From Bathynomus jamesi (lineage: Eukaryota; Arthropoda; Malacostraca; Isopoda; Cirolanidae), in NCBI GenBank assembly GCA_023014485.1, contig JAJOZX010002360.1:463501-527500 (forward strand): DNA of 64,000 bases. The letters are read 5' to 3'. This document shows, in pieces, positions 1-10,612 of the stretch (the stretch's first letter is position 1; every line of letters begins with the position of its first letter). The notes under the pieces were generated by a model. The model was not told where the DNA came from. It ran no database searches and saw only the letters and a program-made list of their open reading frames with translations. A program made the position numbers and the translations under genes.

Positions 1-160
1 TTGCATTTTACACAAAATCTAGACGTGATAGGAAAAATCTAATTATAGATTTGAAATCAGCATACCGAAATTAGCTAGGAGCACCTATTTGGTCTTCTGT
101 AACAAAATCTTTGTTGCCTAGTGTTATTTTTGCTGTATCTCCGAATTTTATGGAAATTCA

Positions 161-325
161 GAAAAAGCTACAGCTTTTCTTCGGGCACACAGTGTTCTTC
201 CTCAAGTGGTGAAATGTCCTCATTGTGACTCAGATTGTACTCTTCATGAGGAACAGAAAGTGTGGTGGTGCCATAAGAGTTACCCAGTTCCCAAGACTAA
301 GAAAAGATGGCGCTGTGATTTTTAG
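161..325 (+). pseudogene. Merlin/ISXO2-like transposase N-terminal fragment
   Basis: An open stretch of 54 codons ends in TAG. It reads as the N-terminal zinc-ribbon part of an ISXO2/Merlin-type transposase: a leader ending FLRAHSVLPQ, then CPHCDSDC, then WWC and RWRC, so paired cysteines spaced as in that family. The catalytic domain does not follow; the sequence runs directly into a repeated non-coding segment at 326. The family call rests on the cysteine pattern and remembered N-termini of this group, so it is moderate. Two shorter related fragments lie at 754-846 (plus) and 2482-2583 (minus). Confidence 0.45.
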
Positions 326-658
326 GGTAGGTTTGCTTAGGTTGTTTTAGGTTCGGCCAATTTTGAAGGTGAAATTTATGTTTTTCCTATGGTTTTTGAT
401 GTGTTTTATATTAATCTGACTTTCAAAATCTTTGGAAACCACTCATTTTTGTGATTCTCCCCACCCAAAAACCCTGGGTTCCACCTGGGGGTCCCCCAGG
501 TAAAAAAAGGGTAGAAAGTTTTAAAAGCTTTAAGCTTCAATAACTCTTTAACAAATCATTTGGGACAGAAATGAGTATCATTTTTTAATTCAGCACATTG
601 AAAAACATTGAAAACCAGCTTTTAAAACTTTCTATTGGAGACTGGTGTAATAGTAATT
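326..658. repeat. Direct repeat, copy 1 (mate at 2092-2426)
   Basis: About 335 bp recurring in the same orientation at 2092-2426 with scattered substitutions. Shared landmarks in order are GGTTTGCTTAGG, TTTATGTTTTTCCTATGG, CCCCACCCAAAAAC and CACATTGAAAAACATTG. No reading frame is preserved. Confidence 0.85.
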
Positions 659-753
659 TACTGGGTTTTGTTCTGGCTATTTTTTTTTTCTAATTGGATG
701 ATGTGCCATTCGTGTGATTTTGACTTTGAGAACTTGATTCGTCATGTGCCCTA

Positions 754-846
754 GATGAAGACAAAGGAGTGGATGTTTTTATCAATTATGGCGTTATTCT
801 TTCATCCTTAACTTGCCCAAAATGTGACAGTGAGTGCTTAATATGA
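754..846 (+). pseudogene. Zinc-ribbon fragment, Merlin/ISXO2-like
   Basis: A 30-codon stretch ending in TGA, containing SSLTCPKCDSECLI, resembles the knuckle at 161-325. Its mirror copy lies at 2482-2583 on the other strand, so 660-850 and 2490-2690 are inverted arms of one larger foldback unit. Confidence 0.35.
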
Positions 847-1306
847 AAAGATCAGAAGATATTTAAGTAATGGTTCAGAATATGGACACCACTTAATTAA
901 GCAAAATTTTGAAAAATACCATAGAGGCAATGTTGTTTCTTTCATTAAAATATGTTGATCGTATGTGTTGCATAGTCAAAAAAATGAAGTTAGAAAATTA
1001 TGAAAAAATATTTGTAGCTACTATGAATCTAGGAAATTTTGAGTTGGCAACCCTACTATCATTCATTCACTTCAGTTTGAAAATGGCTTTGGTCTGTGTG
1101 ATGGATGTGCGGTGATGCTAATAGAGCTCGCAGCCGTGTTGAGAACTTGATTCGTCATGTGCCCTAGATGAAGACTAAAAAAGTGCATAACTTAACATGT
1201 TATTACATTATCATTTGTATAATTTAGGTTTCGGGGGTACAGGGGCGGAGCCCCCATAAAGATCACACATCACAAATTGATCAGTATAGGTTTCAGGGTA
1301 TAAGGG

Positions 1307-1566
1307 TTTTTTCCACCAAAACATGCTAAAACCATTGGTTTCCTGTTGTTTAGGATAAATCTGACCATCGCTATTACAGTAAATTATTGCCTGTGCTGTG
1401 TTCCCCCACCCAAAACCCCCGGTTCCCACGGTAGTCCTCCCAGATTGTAGGAGGGGTTGGGGAGGTGAAATCACTTCAAGCAATAATTTACTGTAATGGC
1501 AATGGTCACATTCATCCTAAACAACAGGAAACCAATGGTTTTAGCATGTTTTGGTGGAAAAAATGC
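1307..1566. repeat. Hairpin repeat, arms about 85 bp
   Basis: The left arm TTTTTCCACCAAAACATG...TTTACTGTAA reappears inverted in the right arm, ending CATGTTTTGGTGGAAAAA. The loop is near 1440. A 90-codon frame on the minus strand across it is a by-product of the palindrome. Confidence 0.85.
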
Positions 1567-1666
1567 AAAAATTGAGGTGGCAACCCTATTCTGAACCATT
1601 ACCGATATTTAGGTGAAATAACCAATATTAACCTGTTAGGTTAATTGAATGCCCAGTTAGGTCAAC

Positions 1667-1822
1667 TTTTCTGGTTAATTTTGAGGTGTTTTGTACAAAA
1701 CTGCCATCCATTTCCTGTGCAAATGCGTAGTTTTTGAGATGATGATGTCTCAAAAACTACACATTTCCACAGGAAACGGATGGCAGATTCGTGCAAAACA
1801 CCTCAAAATTGACCAGAAAAGT
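1667..1822. repeat. Hairpin repeat containing CATTTCCTGTGCAAATG, copy 1
   Basis: Near-perfect palindrome centred near 1744: CTTTTCTGGTTAATTTTGAG on the left mirrors CTCAAAATTGACCAGAAAAG on the right. A second, longer version is at 4793-4996. The inner CCTGTGCAAATG motif also appears in the hairpin at 3299-3606. Confidence 0.85.
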
Positions 1823-2091
1823 TTGTTCTCATCATAAAAACAGAGTGGGCATTAAAACGAATAATTACCAAAATATTTTATGAAAAAAGTATATTATAGC
1901 CAAAACAGGAAATATATTTTATTAAAAAAAGTATATTTGAACAAATTTGCACAACATAAGATATATATTTTCTTAGTCAGTTATGAATGGCAATTCAATG
2001 TCTTAACCGCGTGAGTGGGTTAAAAGACTAATATTAACCAAAAAATTATACTCATTTCCATTGCGAATGATTTGGATAACGTTAGGGGTTA

Positions 2092-2426
2092 GGTTAGGTT
2101 TGCTTAGGTTATTTTAGGTTCAGCCAATTTTTGAAGGTAAAATTTATGTTTTTCCTATGGTTGTTGATGTGTTTTGTATTAATCTGACTTTCAAAATCTC
2201 CAGAAACCACTCGTTTTTGTGATTCTCCCCACCCAAAAACTCCTGGTTTCCACTGGGGGTACCCCAAGTAAAAAAGGGTAGAAAGTTTTAAAAGCTTTAA
2301 GCTTCAATAACTCTTTAACAAATCATTTGCGACGGAAATGAGTATCATTTTTTAATTCAGCACATTGAAAAACATTGAAAACCAGCTTTTAAAACTTTCT
2401 ATTAGAGACTGGTGTAATAGTAAATA
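2092..2426. repeat. Direct repeat, copy 2 (mate at 326-658)
   Basis: Second copy of the 335-bp segment, same orientation, about 1.77 kb downstream. It differs by point changes and a few one-base indels, consistent with an old duplication or two insertions of one element. Confidence 0.85.
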
Positions 2427-2481
2427 TTTACCATTCAATTAACCTAACAGGTTAATATTGGTTATTTCACCTAAATATCTT

Positions 2482-2583
2482 CTAATCTTTTAGTATTAAG
2501 CACTCACTGTCACATTTTGGGCAAGTTAAGGATGAGAGAATAATGCTGTAATTGATAAAAACATTCAATGCTTTGTTTTCATC
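2482..2583 (-). pseudogene. Zinc-ribbon fragment, Merlin/ISXO2-like (mirror of 754-846)
   Basis: Thirty-three codons ending in TAG, carrying the same SSLTCPKCDSEC core in opposite orientation. The flanking CATTCGTGTGATTTTGAC motif is also mirrored (about 705 and 2625). Confidence 0.35.
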
Positions 2584-2988
2584 TAGGGCACATGATGAAT
2601 CAAGTCCTCAAAGTCAAAATCACACGAATGGCATGTCATAATTCTATCGCAAACACCAAACTGAATCCAATTTGAATTTACACAAATACTAATGTTGTGA
2701 ATCTGGTGATTTTTTCTAACTAAAAAAAATGCTAGATTTTTATTAAAAATTCTGTAAAACCATAAACTCACTAGACTTTATTTTTAAAACACACTAGATT
2801 TTTTTAGGTTAGGTTTTGAAGCATTTTTCTTACTAGAGACTGTCTAAATTGCATTCCTAATGAAGAAATGAAGCTACCAATGCATAATTTATGAAAATTA
2901 GAGACAGGAGCTTAAGTAGATTATTACCCAAACTCTATATTGATATTTATACAGCAAGATAGACTGAAAAAAAAAAAAACTTTATTCT

Positions 2989-4060
2989 GTAAAACTTTAC
3001 AAGACACCCACATTGCCATGAAACATGCTACAATAACGAAATGTATATCAATTGATAGAGCAGAAAAAATGGTGCAAGCAGCTTTGTATCATTTTGAAAA
3101 TATTAGAAAATAACAAAGTTATGATACTATAAAAATGTCACTAGGCCTATCATAGCTTACACCATTTGGATCTTTTCTGTTTCATGTACTATTTCCAATT
3201 TTGTTGAAAATAAGATATTTAATGTAGGTTAACTGAATGGTATTATGTCGCAAATGACATGGCCTGAAGTTGAAATAAAAAATACATTTTCTAGTGTATT
3301 TTGGTGTGCTCTGTTTAAATATAACCTTCATTTCCTGTGCAAATGGAAAGCAATATGATTATTTGTACATTACTTCAGAGTCATATTTCTTCATTTCTGG
3401 TCATGTGAATAGCAATGTATTAACCAAAAATTATGAAAACTGACTAAACCTAACTAACAGGGGCTCCACCCCCTTGACCCCTGCTAATAACCTAAAGTTC
3501 ATTCTTGATATGATGAAATATGACTCCAAAATAATGTAAACAAATTCTTATTTCTTTACATTTGCACAGGAAATGAAGGTTATATTTGAACAAAGCACAC
3601 CAAAATGATACATAGCTGCTTGCACCATTTTTTTGCTTTATTGATTGATATATGTTTCGTTACTGTAGCATTCACTCAATAGTAACTTATGTTCAACACA
3701 AAATTTAAATAGCTCTTATCCTTAGAGCGAAATTTATAAAAAAAAACAGTAACTGACATGTCACAACAATCCATCTTTATGCCTCAACAACAAAACATAA
3801 ACTGACCAGATCTGACCTAATGGAGTACCTAATTGAATGGTGTGGCAACTAAGGGGTTGCCAAATGTTACTAGATACATCTCAAACTGCTGCTAAGTGAC
3901 ACTAAAAATTACATTGCTTCAAAGTATCATAACTTTGTTATTTTTTAATATTTTCAAAATGATACAAAGCTGCTTGCACCATTTATTCTGCTCTATCGAT
4001 TGATATATGTTTCATTACTGTAGCATGTTTTATGGCAATGCAAGTGTCTTGTAAAGTTTT
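2989..4060. repeat. Large nested inverted repeat, outer arms
   Basis: The left outer arm (2989-3125) runs from AAACTTTACAAGACAC to AACAAAGTTATGATAC; the right outer arm (3925-4060) is its reverse complement. A third partial copy of the arm (GCTTGCACCATTTTTTTGC) sits at 3607-3690. A separate hairpin (3299-3606) lies inside. No gene is visible. Confidence 0.85.
3299..3606. repeat. Inner hairpin with CATTTCCTGTGCAAATG
   Basis: Left arm TTTGGTGTGCTCTG...CATTTCCTGTGCAAATG is mirrored by CATTTGCACAGGAAATG...GCACACCAAAATG on the right. The loop is near 3450. It shares its core motif with the hairpins at 1667 and 4793. Confidence 0.85.
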
Positions 4061-4334
4061 ACCCTTTATTCTATACTAATTTTGGTGGAAATTCCTATTT
4101 ATCAAGATATTTATGTTCAAAAATTATTAAATTTTGGCCCCATTATTCACTAGCCAAACCATATTGTCATGTTATCATTAGCCACTCAGTGGCTGCCCCA
4201 TTGTCACGTGATACTCCTACACAGTTCCAGCAGCTGAAATTTGAATTCAACACTCGACAGTCACTTTAGAATGGCTGTCTGTTGTGGGTGCTCCCAGTTC
4301 GAGTGGGACATCATCTAGGCCTTGGTTAGGTTAG

Positions 4335-4710
4335 GGGTACCCAGTACTACTTACCTTTCTGGGTCCCGAATTCATTATGGGGTACCTATGCCCAGTTAGG
4401 TTAATTGAATGCCTGGTTAGGTCAACTGTATGTCCTTGACAATTGGTTAGGTTAGGTTATTTCATTAGTTTTAACAAAAATAACATGACTGGTTCTAACT
4501 GTACACTCTTGATGATTGGTTAGGTTAAGTCATGATATTTTCATTAAAACCAACGAAAATATCGGAACTTAACCTAACTAATTGTCAAGGGCATTCAGTT
4601 AACCTTTGTGGTATCCAATGCCATAAGTGATTATACCTGGAAAGGTAAGGTTGGATCATTGTTGGGACCCAGAAAGGTAAGTAGTACCAGGTTAGGTTAC
4701 TTTTGCCATG
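4335..4710. repeat. Foldback element enclosing TTAGG-hairpin copies
   Basis: Outer arms GTACCCAGTACTACTTACC and the inverse GGTAAGTAGTACC near 4680-4692 bracket two copies of the locally abundant hairpin family, with the phrases TTGATGATTGGTTAGGTTAA and TTAACCTAACTAATTGTCAA. Confidence 0.8.
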
Positions 4711-4792
4711 AATATTACTGACAAAAATAGGTTTTTCTGGTGTATTTCATGCTATTTCAATTGATTCTTGCCTTTTTAGCCCTCAATTTCCC

Positions 4793-4996
4793 TATAATGA
4801 GAGCAAACTTTTCTGGTTAATTTTAAGGTGTTTGCATGTTTCCTGTGCTAATGTGTCATTTACAAGATCTCATAACATGAACATATCCTATATGTTTCTT
4901 ATAATATCTCAAAAACTACACATTTGCACAGGAAACCAATGGCAGATTCATGCAAAGCACCTCAAAATTGACCAGAGAAGTTTGCTCTCATTATAA
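4793..4996. repeat. Hairpin repeat containing CCTGTGCTAATG, copy 2
   Basis: TATAATGAGAGCAAACTTTT on the left mirrors AAGTTTGCTCTCATTATA on the right, with a longer loop than the copy at 1667-1822. Confidence 0.8.
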
Positions 4997-5087
4997 AACC
5001 AGACTTGGAGTAAAATCCAATATTTACCCAAATGTGTAATCTAAATTTGTCGTAAATGAATATTAAAAAAGTTATAGCTATTTAAAG

Positions 5088-5190
5088 TTTACCGAGTATT
5101 TTCGTTAAAACCAATGAAGATATCATGACTTAACCTAACCAATCATCAAGGGTGTACAGTTGACCTAACTGGGCATTCAATTAACTGGGA
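5088..5190. repeat. TTAGG-hairpin family, half copy
   Basis: Right half only: ATCATGACTTAACCTAACC, AATCATCAAGGGTGTACAG, TTGACCTAACTGGGC. The left half is missing or very diverged. Confidence 0.75.
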
Positions 5191-5304
5191 GCAACTCTCA
5201 GGTAGATAGATCACAGCACTGCATTATCACATGCTCACACTACGACAATAATATTCAAACTAAACTAGGTCTAAGCAGGCAATAAATAAACGGGTAAAAT
5301 TGTC

Positions 5305-5606
5305 ATTTAGCATTCAACTAGTGACCCCCACTTTTGTTTTTTGTTTCTAGTATAGTTTTAGCTCCTCTTTCCAGATGCGTGTGCAATCTCTCAACCTTCA
5401 CACAACATGATTCACAATACACTAGAAATAAAAACTACCCATGCAATGCTGCCAGATCTGCAAAATGGTACTGAAAACTTAAGTAACTATAACTTTTTTA
5501 ATATTCATTTACAACAAATTTTGATTGCACATTTGGAAAGAGGAGCTAAAACTGCACTAGAAACAAAAAGAAAAGTGGTGGGTCACTAGTTGGGTGTTAA
5601 AACACA
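5305..5606. repeat. Foldback element with about 65-bp terminal inverted repeats
   Basis: AACTAGTGACCCCCACTTTT at the left and AAAAGTGGTGGGTCACTAGT at the right continue inward into TTTCTAGTATAGTTTTAGC and its inverse. A 60-codon frame inside (5407-5589) has no recognisable content. Confidence 0.8.
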
Positions 5607-5782
5607 ATTTAACCCCCTCTTCAAAGCCCTGGAGGGGGGAGGGGGGTATCTCAATAAAAGTGCACTTGCACCAAAAATGAAGGTCAGATTCAATTGAAAC
5701 AGCGTGAAATACACCAGAAAAACCTATTTTCACCACTAGTTTGGGTGGATGTGTTCTACCAAATCTACTATTTACAGTAGCT

Positions 5783-6287
5783 CCTGTATACATATACTTT
5801 AGCATCAGAAATTATAACTTTATTATTATTATTATTACTAAAAATATTAAAATGATATTAGAACTGATAAATGTCATTAGTGGATATAATCAAATGCGCA
5901 AATAAGTTGGTTTTATATTTAAATTTCTCTATAAGAATTTGTGAATATAGCTGGGAAATAAGGCATGTGATGTACCATGTTGATGACGTAGCTGCTTCTT
6001 TGCCTGGTTAGGTCAACTGTACACCCTTGATGATTGGTTAGGTTAAGTCATGATATTTTGTTTAAACTAATGAAAATATCATGACTTAACCTAACCATTT
6101 GTCAAGGGTGTACAGTTGACCTAACTAAGCAAAGAAGGAGCTACATCGTCAACATGACACATTTATCAGATGTAATATCATTTTGATACTTTTAATAAAG
6201 TTATATTCAGGCTTGCATATTTTTTGTTGATATTAAACATATAAATAATTTCTGACACTAAAGTATATGTATACCAAATTTACAATT
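5783..6287. repeat. About 500-bp palindrome built on the TTAGG-hairpin family
   Basis: Outer arms contain GTATACATATACTTTAG (left) and CTAAAGTATATGTATACC (right). Further in, GTTGATGACGTAGCTGCTTC mirrors a segment near 6128-6160. The centre (6003-6124) is a complete hairpin: GGTTAGGTCAACTGTACACC to the inverse, centre near 6063. Confidence 0.85.
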
Positions 6288-7009
6288 TGGCAGAAATAAT
6301 AAAAACTTGTTATGAAATGCAGGGGAACTGGTTATAGGATGTCAGTCATGAAAAAGATCTTGGCATTATAGTTAGTAGTGATCTAAACAGTATTATACTC
6401 AGAGGCTAGGAATAAAACATGCAAAATGCAAAGTATTATTAAGAGGAATATTAGTCACAAAAGTCATCTGTAGATTGTATAATTCTTATGTTAGGCTTCA
6501 CATAGGTCACCTCAACATAGGCCATGATTGGCTTGACTAGGACAATGTAATTTTTCAGAAAAACCCAACTAAAACAAAAAAAATGCTGTGGCTATTTAGC
6601 CATTACTGGTCAGAAGGCTATTTGACTAGCTAAATAGTCTCCCAGGCTATTTAGCCATTACTGGTCAGAAGGCTATTTGACTAGCTAAATAGTCTCCCAG
6701 GCTTATTTAGCCAGCAGTCCTGTGCACATATAGGCTGTTTTTATGAGCTTTGTATTATTTTAAAAATTTGCTATAATCTTCATCTACATTTATGTTAATA
6801 ATAAAATAATAAATAAAATTTCTTAATTTTAAATTTGTTAACAATTTGTTTTAGGTTTTGAAGTACTATAATAACTGAATGCCCAGTTAGATTAATTGAA
6901 TGCCCAGTTAGGTCAACTGTACGCCCTTGATGATTGGTTAGGTTAAGTCATGATATTTTTGTTAGTTTAAACAAAAATATTATGACAACCTAACCAGTAG
7001 GGTGGAGTG

Positions 7010-7368
7010 AAAACTTTTTTTTTAAATTCAAAATTCTTGGGGTCAGGAAAGTTGCGTATTTATGTGAAACGTACTGTGTGAAATTTTTGTAATCATATGG
7101 CTATAATTAAATTGTGCCCACTGAGCTCAAAGTTTTTAAAAATTGGCAAAATTACTAAAATTTCGCCATTTTTATTTTCAGTTTTTTGGGATATGTACTC
7201 TGTGAAATTTTTGTAATTTTGTCAATTTTTAAAAACTTTGAGTTCAGTGTGCACAATTTAATTATAGCTGTACGATTACAAAAATTTCACACTATGTTTC
7301 ACATAAATACGCAACTTTCCCAACCCCAAGCATTTTGAAATTCAAAAAAAAAATTTTTCACTCTACCC
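7010..7368. mobile_element. 359-bp hairpin MITE with TA target duplication
   Basis: Begins GGGTGGAGTGAAAA and ends TTTTTCACTCTACCC, flanked on both sides by TA. Almost the whole element is two inverted arms of about 170 bp (shared AAAGTTGCGTATTTATGTGA and its inverse). It interrupts a TTAGG-hairpin copy: CCTAACCAG lies before it and CTAATCAGTCATCAAGG after. The TA duplication and MITE size suit the Tc1/mariner superfamily. Confidence 0.85.
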
Positions 7369-7589
7369 TACTAATCAGTCATCAAGGGTGTACAGTTGAC
7401 CTAACTGGGCAGTCAATAATTTTCATGTAGGTTTCAATTAATTTTAAGCAACTTTTACCAAAAATGTGTGTTAGTTATACCTACGCATATATATACTATA
7501 TATATAATAAATTAAATAAATAATAAAAATAATAAATAAATTAATAAATAAAATAAATAAAATATTTTATTATAATATATATATATACC

Positions 7590-7935
7590 TTTCCTTTCAA
7601 CCTTCCAAAGGTTCCGTGCGATGATTCCTCATTTCACAAAAGTCAAGCTTGTCACCCCTCCCTCCTCTTGAGTTGGCCTGGTGAAGTAGTGAGTTGGTTT
7701 CTTGTACTCTCCACCTCACATAGCCAGGTATGCCAGCTTATCGGGAATTGTTCTGAGCCAGGCATCTAATCTTCTTTTGAAGATGTCCACTGCAACACAG
7801 TAGTACAGCATGCGTTTTGCCATGTGTATAGTGTTCAAAAAGCTCCTATTTGAAGAAACAGGGTCTATCACTAAACCATATGCAGGTGGTCGTAAGAATT
7901 AGCCTCTCATTATGACCTCTGTCGTGTCTCAAAGG
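7590..7935 (-). mobile_element. CR1-like LINE 3' fragment (antisense)
   Basis: Reading the minus strand gives broken pieces of the C-terminal tail seen in the larger LINE at 57595-60240: VDIFKRRLDAWLRTIPDKL, then a stretch ending in VK before a stop. The nucleotide phrase GATGATTCCTCATTTCAC is shared with the fragment at 57065-57350. Only the 3' end is present, as is usual for 5'-truncated LINE insertions. Confidence 0.65.
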
Positions 7936-8509
7936 TGGGGGTCACGTTGAAGACTAATTAGGTTTGTCACAATCTACCATCTTTGTGGGCATTGTTTGCC
8001 AAATATTAAACTATACAATGTTACTGTTTCCATTTTGCATCAATTTTATTTTATCCATATCCAAATGTATCACCCACTATATAAAACTAACTTTGATATA
8101 CTGTACCTAACCAGTCATCAAGGGCGTACAGTTGACTTAACCAGGCATTCCATTATTATGACACTTCAAAACCTAAAATGAATTATTAACAAATTTAAAA
8201 TTAAGAAATTTTATTCATTATTTTATTATTAATGTAAATGTAGATAAAGATTATAGCAAATTTTTAAAAACAATCTATGTATATGTGCACAGGACTGCTG
8301 GCTTAATAGCCTGGAAGACTATTTAGCCAGTGCTGATCAAATATAGCCTGGAAGGCTATCTGACCAGTAATGGCTAAATAGCCACAGTGAACAAAAAATA
8401 TTTTGGGCTTTTCAAAACTTGCATTCCACCCCCACTCCCACCCTTCTTTTATGAAAATCAAATTTTTTTTTTATATACAGAAACAACATTGGTATGGTAA
8501 TTATGCAGT

Positions 8510-8896
8510 AAATGTCATGACCTACCAGTACATTTCTAGCAAGAAATATATTTTTCAGTGCAATTTAATCTTTTATCCAAATCTAAACATCATTTGTTGT
8601 GCAAATGTTCCAAAAGGGAACCTAACCTAACATTATGGAACATCCTTCATATACTGACATCTTGGAAGAAACCAAGACATGCAATACAAACTGTACATAA
8701 TGAATAAAACAAGTGCTCTCATTGGCTGTTGCATAAAATACATGATCCAATTGACTAAGGTATTTTATTATGAAAGTTTATATTTTAATCATATTTTAAG
8801 AAATTTGCACAACAAATGAAGCTTGGATTTGAATAAAGCACATCAAATTACACTAGAAAAATATATTTCTTGCTAAAAATGCAGGTCATGGCATTT
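8510..8896. repeat. Hairpin repeat with TTTGTTGTGCAAATG core
   Basis: Left arm TCTAGCAAGAAATATATTTT...CATTTGTTGTGCAAATG is mirrored by TTTGCACAACAAATGAAG...AAATATATTTCTTGC. The architecture matches the CCTGTGCAAATG hairpins, pointing to related families. Confidence 0.8.
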
Positions 8897-9628
8897 ACTA
8901 CATATTAACCATAACTGTTTACCATCTAGATCATGGGTCAGGGAACTTTTTTGGGTATTACCCAAAAATCTATTTGAGTAAAATGAAATTACCCCCAGAC
9001 TTCAAAGTAAACAAAAACAAGCCAATTGCTCTTAAAATTGTTGCATATGGTATACAAAAAATTCAAATTCAAAAAATGTTTATTGGATCCATTATTATGG
9101 AGAAATAAAAAAAAGCCACACATGTTGGCATAAGAATAGCACACAAACAAAATTAGTAAAAAGGATTGAAGAACTGAAGAATTTCATTCAAAACATCTCC
9201 ACTTCAGGTTTTGGAAAAATGATGCTGTTTCATTTTTGATACAACAACATCAAAATCAGGACGTAAATTCGTAATATTCTAAAATTTAGAATAATGCCAC
9301 ATTTATGTAACAAAATAAAATAAAAATATATGAAAAAAATATCAGCACAAAGTGTCAAGCACTAAAAGCACCTCTTCGTTTCATGATACCATACACACGA
9401 CTGAGGCTCTGAGGGAAGTGTCTCTCATACCGCATGCATTATCCCCAAAATTTTTAATTTACCCCTGTTCCCCGACCACTGATCTAGATGGACTTATCAG
9501 TGAATATAAACTATTTTTGGTACTTTCCTGGTATCCTGGACCCCAGGATATTGTCACTTTTATGGTCCTAAATTCTAACTAATAATGTGAGTCATAAACT
9601 ATGTAGAACCAAATTATATATATATATA

Positions 9629-10320
9629 CAGTTGGCCCTCTGTATCCGCAGGTTCCGCATCCGCGGATTCAACCAACTGCGGATCAAAAATATTCGAAAA
9701 AAAAATTCCAGAAAGTTCTAAAAAGCAAAACTTGAATTTGCAGCGCGCCGAGCACTACACTGAATCCACGCAAATGAAGTGATGTGTAGGCATACCCTGC
9801 TGTAGCCTCCTGCCATTTCACAGATCCTCAGTCTCTCTCCAGCACTCGTTGTTTGAGCATTGTTCGCCTCGTCTCGTTCGTTCGCTACTTGTGTTGTGTA
9901 TTTATAATTATATTTTCTATATGTACTTGTATTTTAAATATTCTGTGTTTTATTCTATGTATTTCTCTTTCAGGTCATTAAACGAAAGCAATCTGTAAGT
10001 GTTGAAAGAAAGAAAATGTTTTGTTGCTGACGTGTACTATGTAGTTAGGCCTACGATGGTTGCGTCTGTACTGAACACGTACAGACTTTTTTTTCTTGTC
10101 ATTATTCCCCAAACAATATAGTATAACAACTATTTACATAGCATTTACATTGTATTAGGTATTATAAGTAATCTAGAGATGATTTAAAGTATATGGGAGG
10201 AATGTGCATAGGTTATATGCAAATACTACGCCATTTTATATAAGGGACTTAGCATCCGCGGATTTTGGTATCTGTGGGGGGTCCTGGAACCAATCCCCCG
10301 CGGATACTGAGGGACAACTG
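9629..10320. mobile_element. 692-bp Tigger/pogo-like non-autonomous element
   Basis: Starts CAGTTGGCCCTCTGTATCCG and ends ACTGAGGGACAACTG with TA on each side, the pogo/Tigger terminus and target pattern. The sub-terminal CATCCGCGGATT motif occurs near both ends. No transposase is encoded, so it is a deletion derivative. From memory, both ends and parts of the interior closely resemble mammalian MER2/Tigger-group repeats, well beyond the terminal repeats; see findings. Confidence 0.8.
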
Positions 10321-10337
10321 TATATATATATATATAT

Positions 10338-10412
10338 TGATGATTGGTCAGATTGTTATAATATTTTCATTAGTTTTAACAAAAATATCATGACTAAACC
10401 TAACCAATTGTA
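10338..10412. repeat. TTAGG-hairpin family, short copy
   Basis: TTGATGATTGGTCAG, ATATTTTCATTAGTTTTAAC, then ATCATGACTAAACCTAACC and CAATTG: the central palindrome of the family with short arms. Confidence 0.75.
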
Positions 10413-10612
10413 ACATTAAAAAAGTCTAGGGTCCAGGATAACAGGAAGGTACCCTATTTTTACTATTTCTAAGAATAACATGTAAATTAAATTTCTAAGG
10501 TCCAATAAAAGTTAACAAGTTCTTATTTTGTCCTATCATGTATGGTAAATGTATATGGTAAAAAATTATCATAGTTTGGGTTTGCATATTTTATTATAAT
10601 TGGGTAATTCCA

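Larger units (their letters stand above)
6540..8400. repeat. Long inverted arms (6540-6920 and 8100-8400) around a 1.2-kb interior
   Basis: The left arm carries GGCTATTTAGCCATTACTGG in two tandem copies (6586-6705), then CAGTCCTGTGCACATATAGG and AAATTTCTTAATTTTAAATT. The right arm carries these inverted, with a single copy of the tandem unit. The interior holds a hairpin copy split by a MITE (7010-7368), an AT-rich TAA-like stretch (7500-7590) and a LINE tail (7590-7935). Confidence 0.8.

Noticed and set aside
909..1115. 68-codon plus-strand frame
   Set aside because: No recognisable motif, ends within a region of repeats, no codon-use evidence.
1211..1483. 90-codon minus-strand frame
   Set aside because: Lies on one arm of a hairpin and has no family features.
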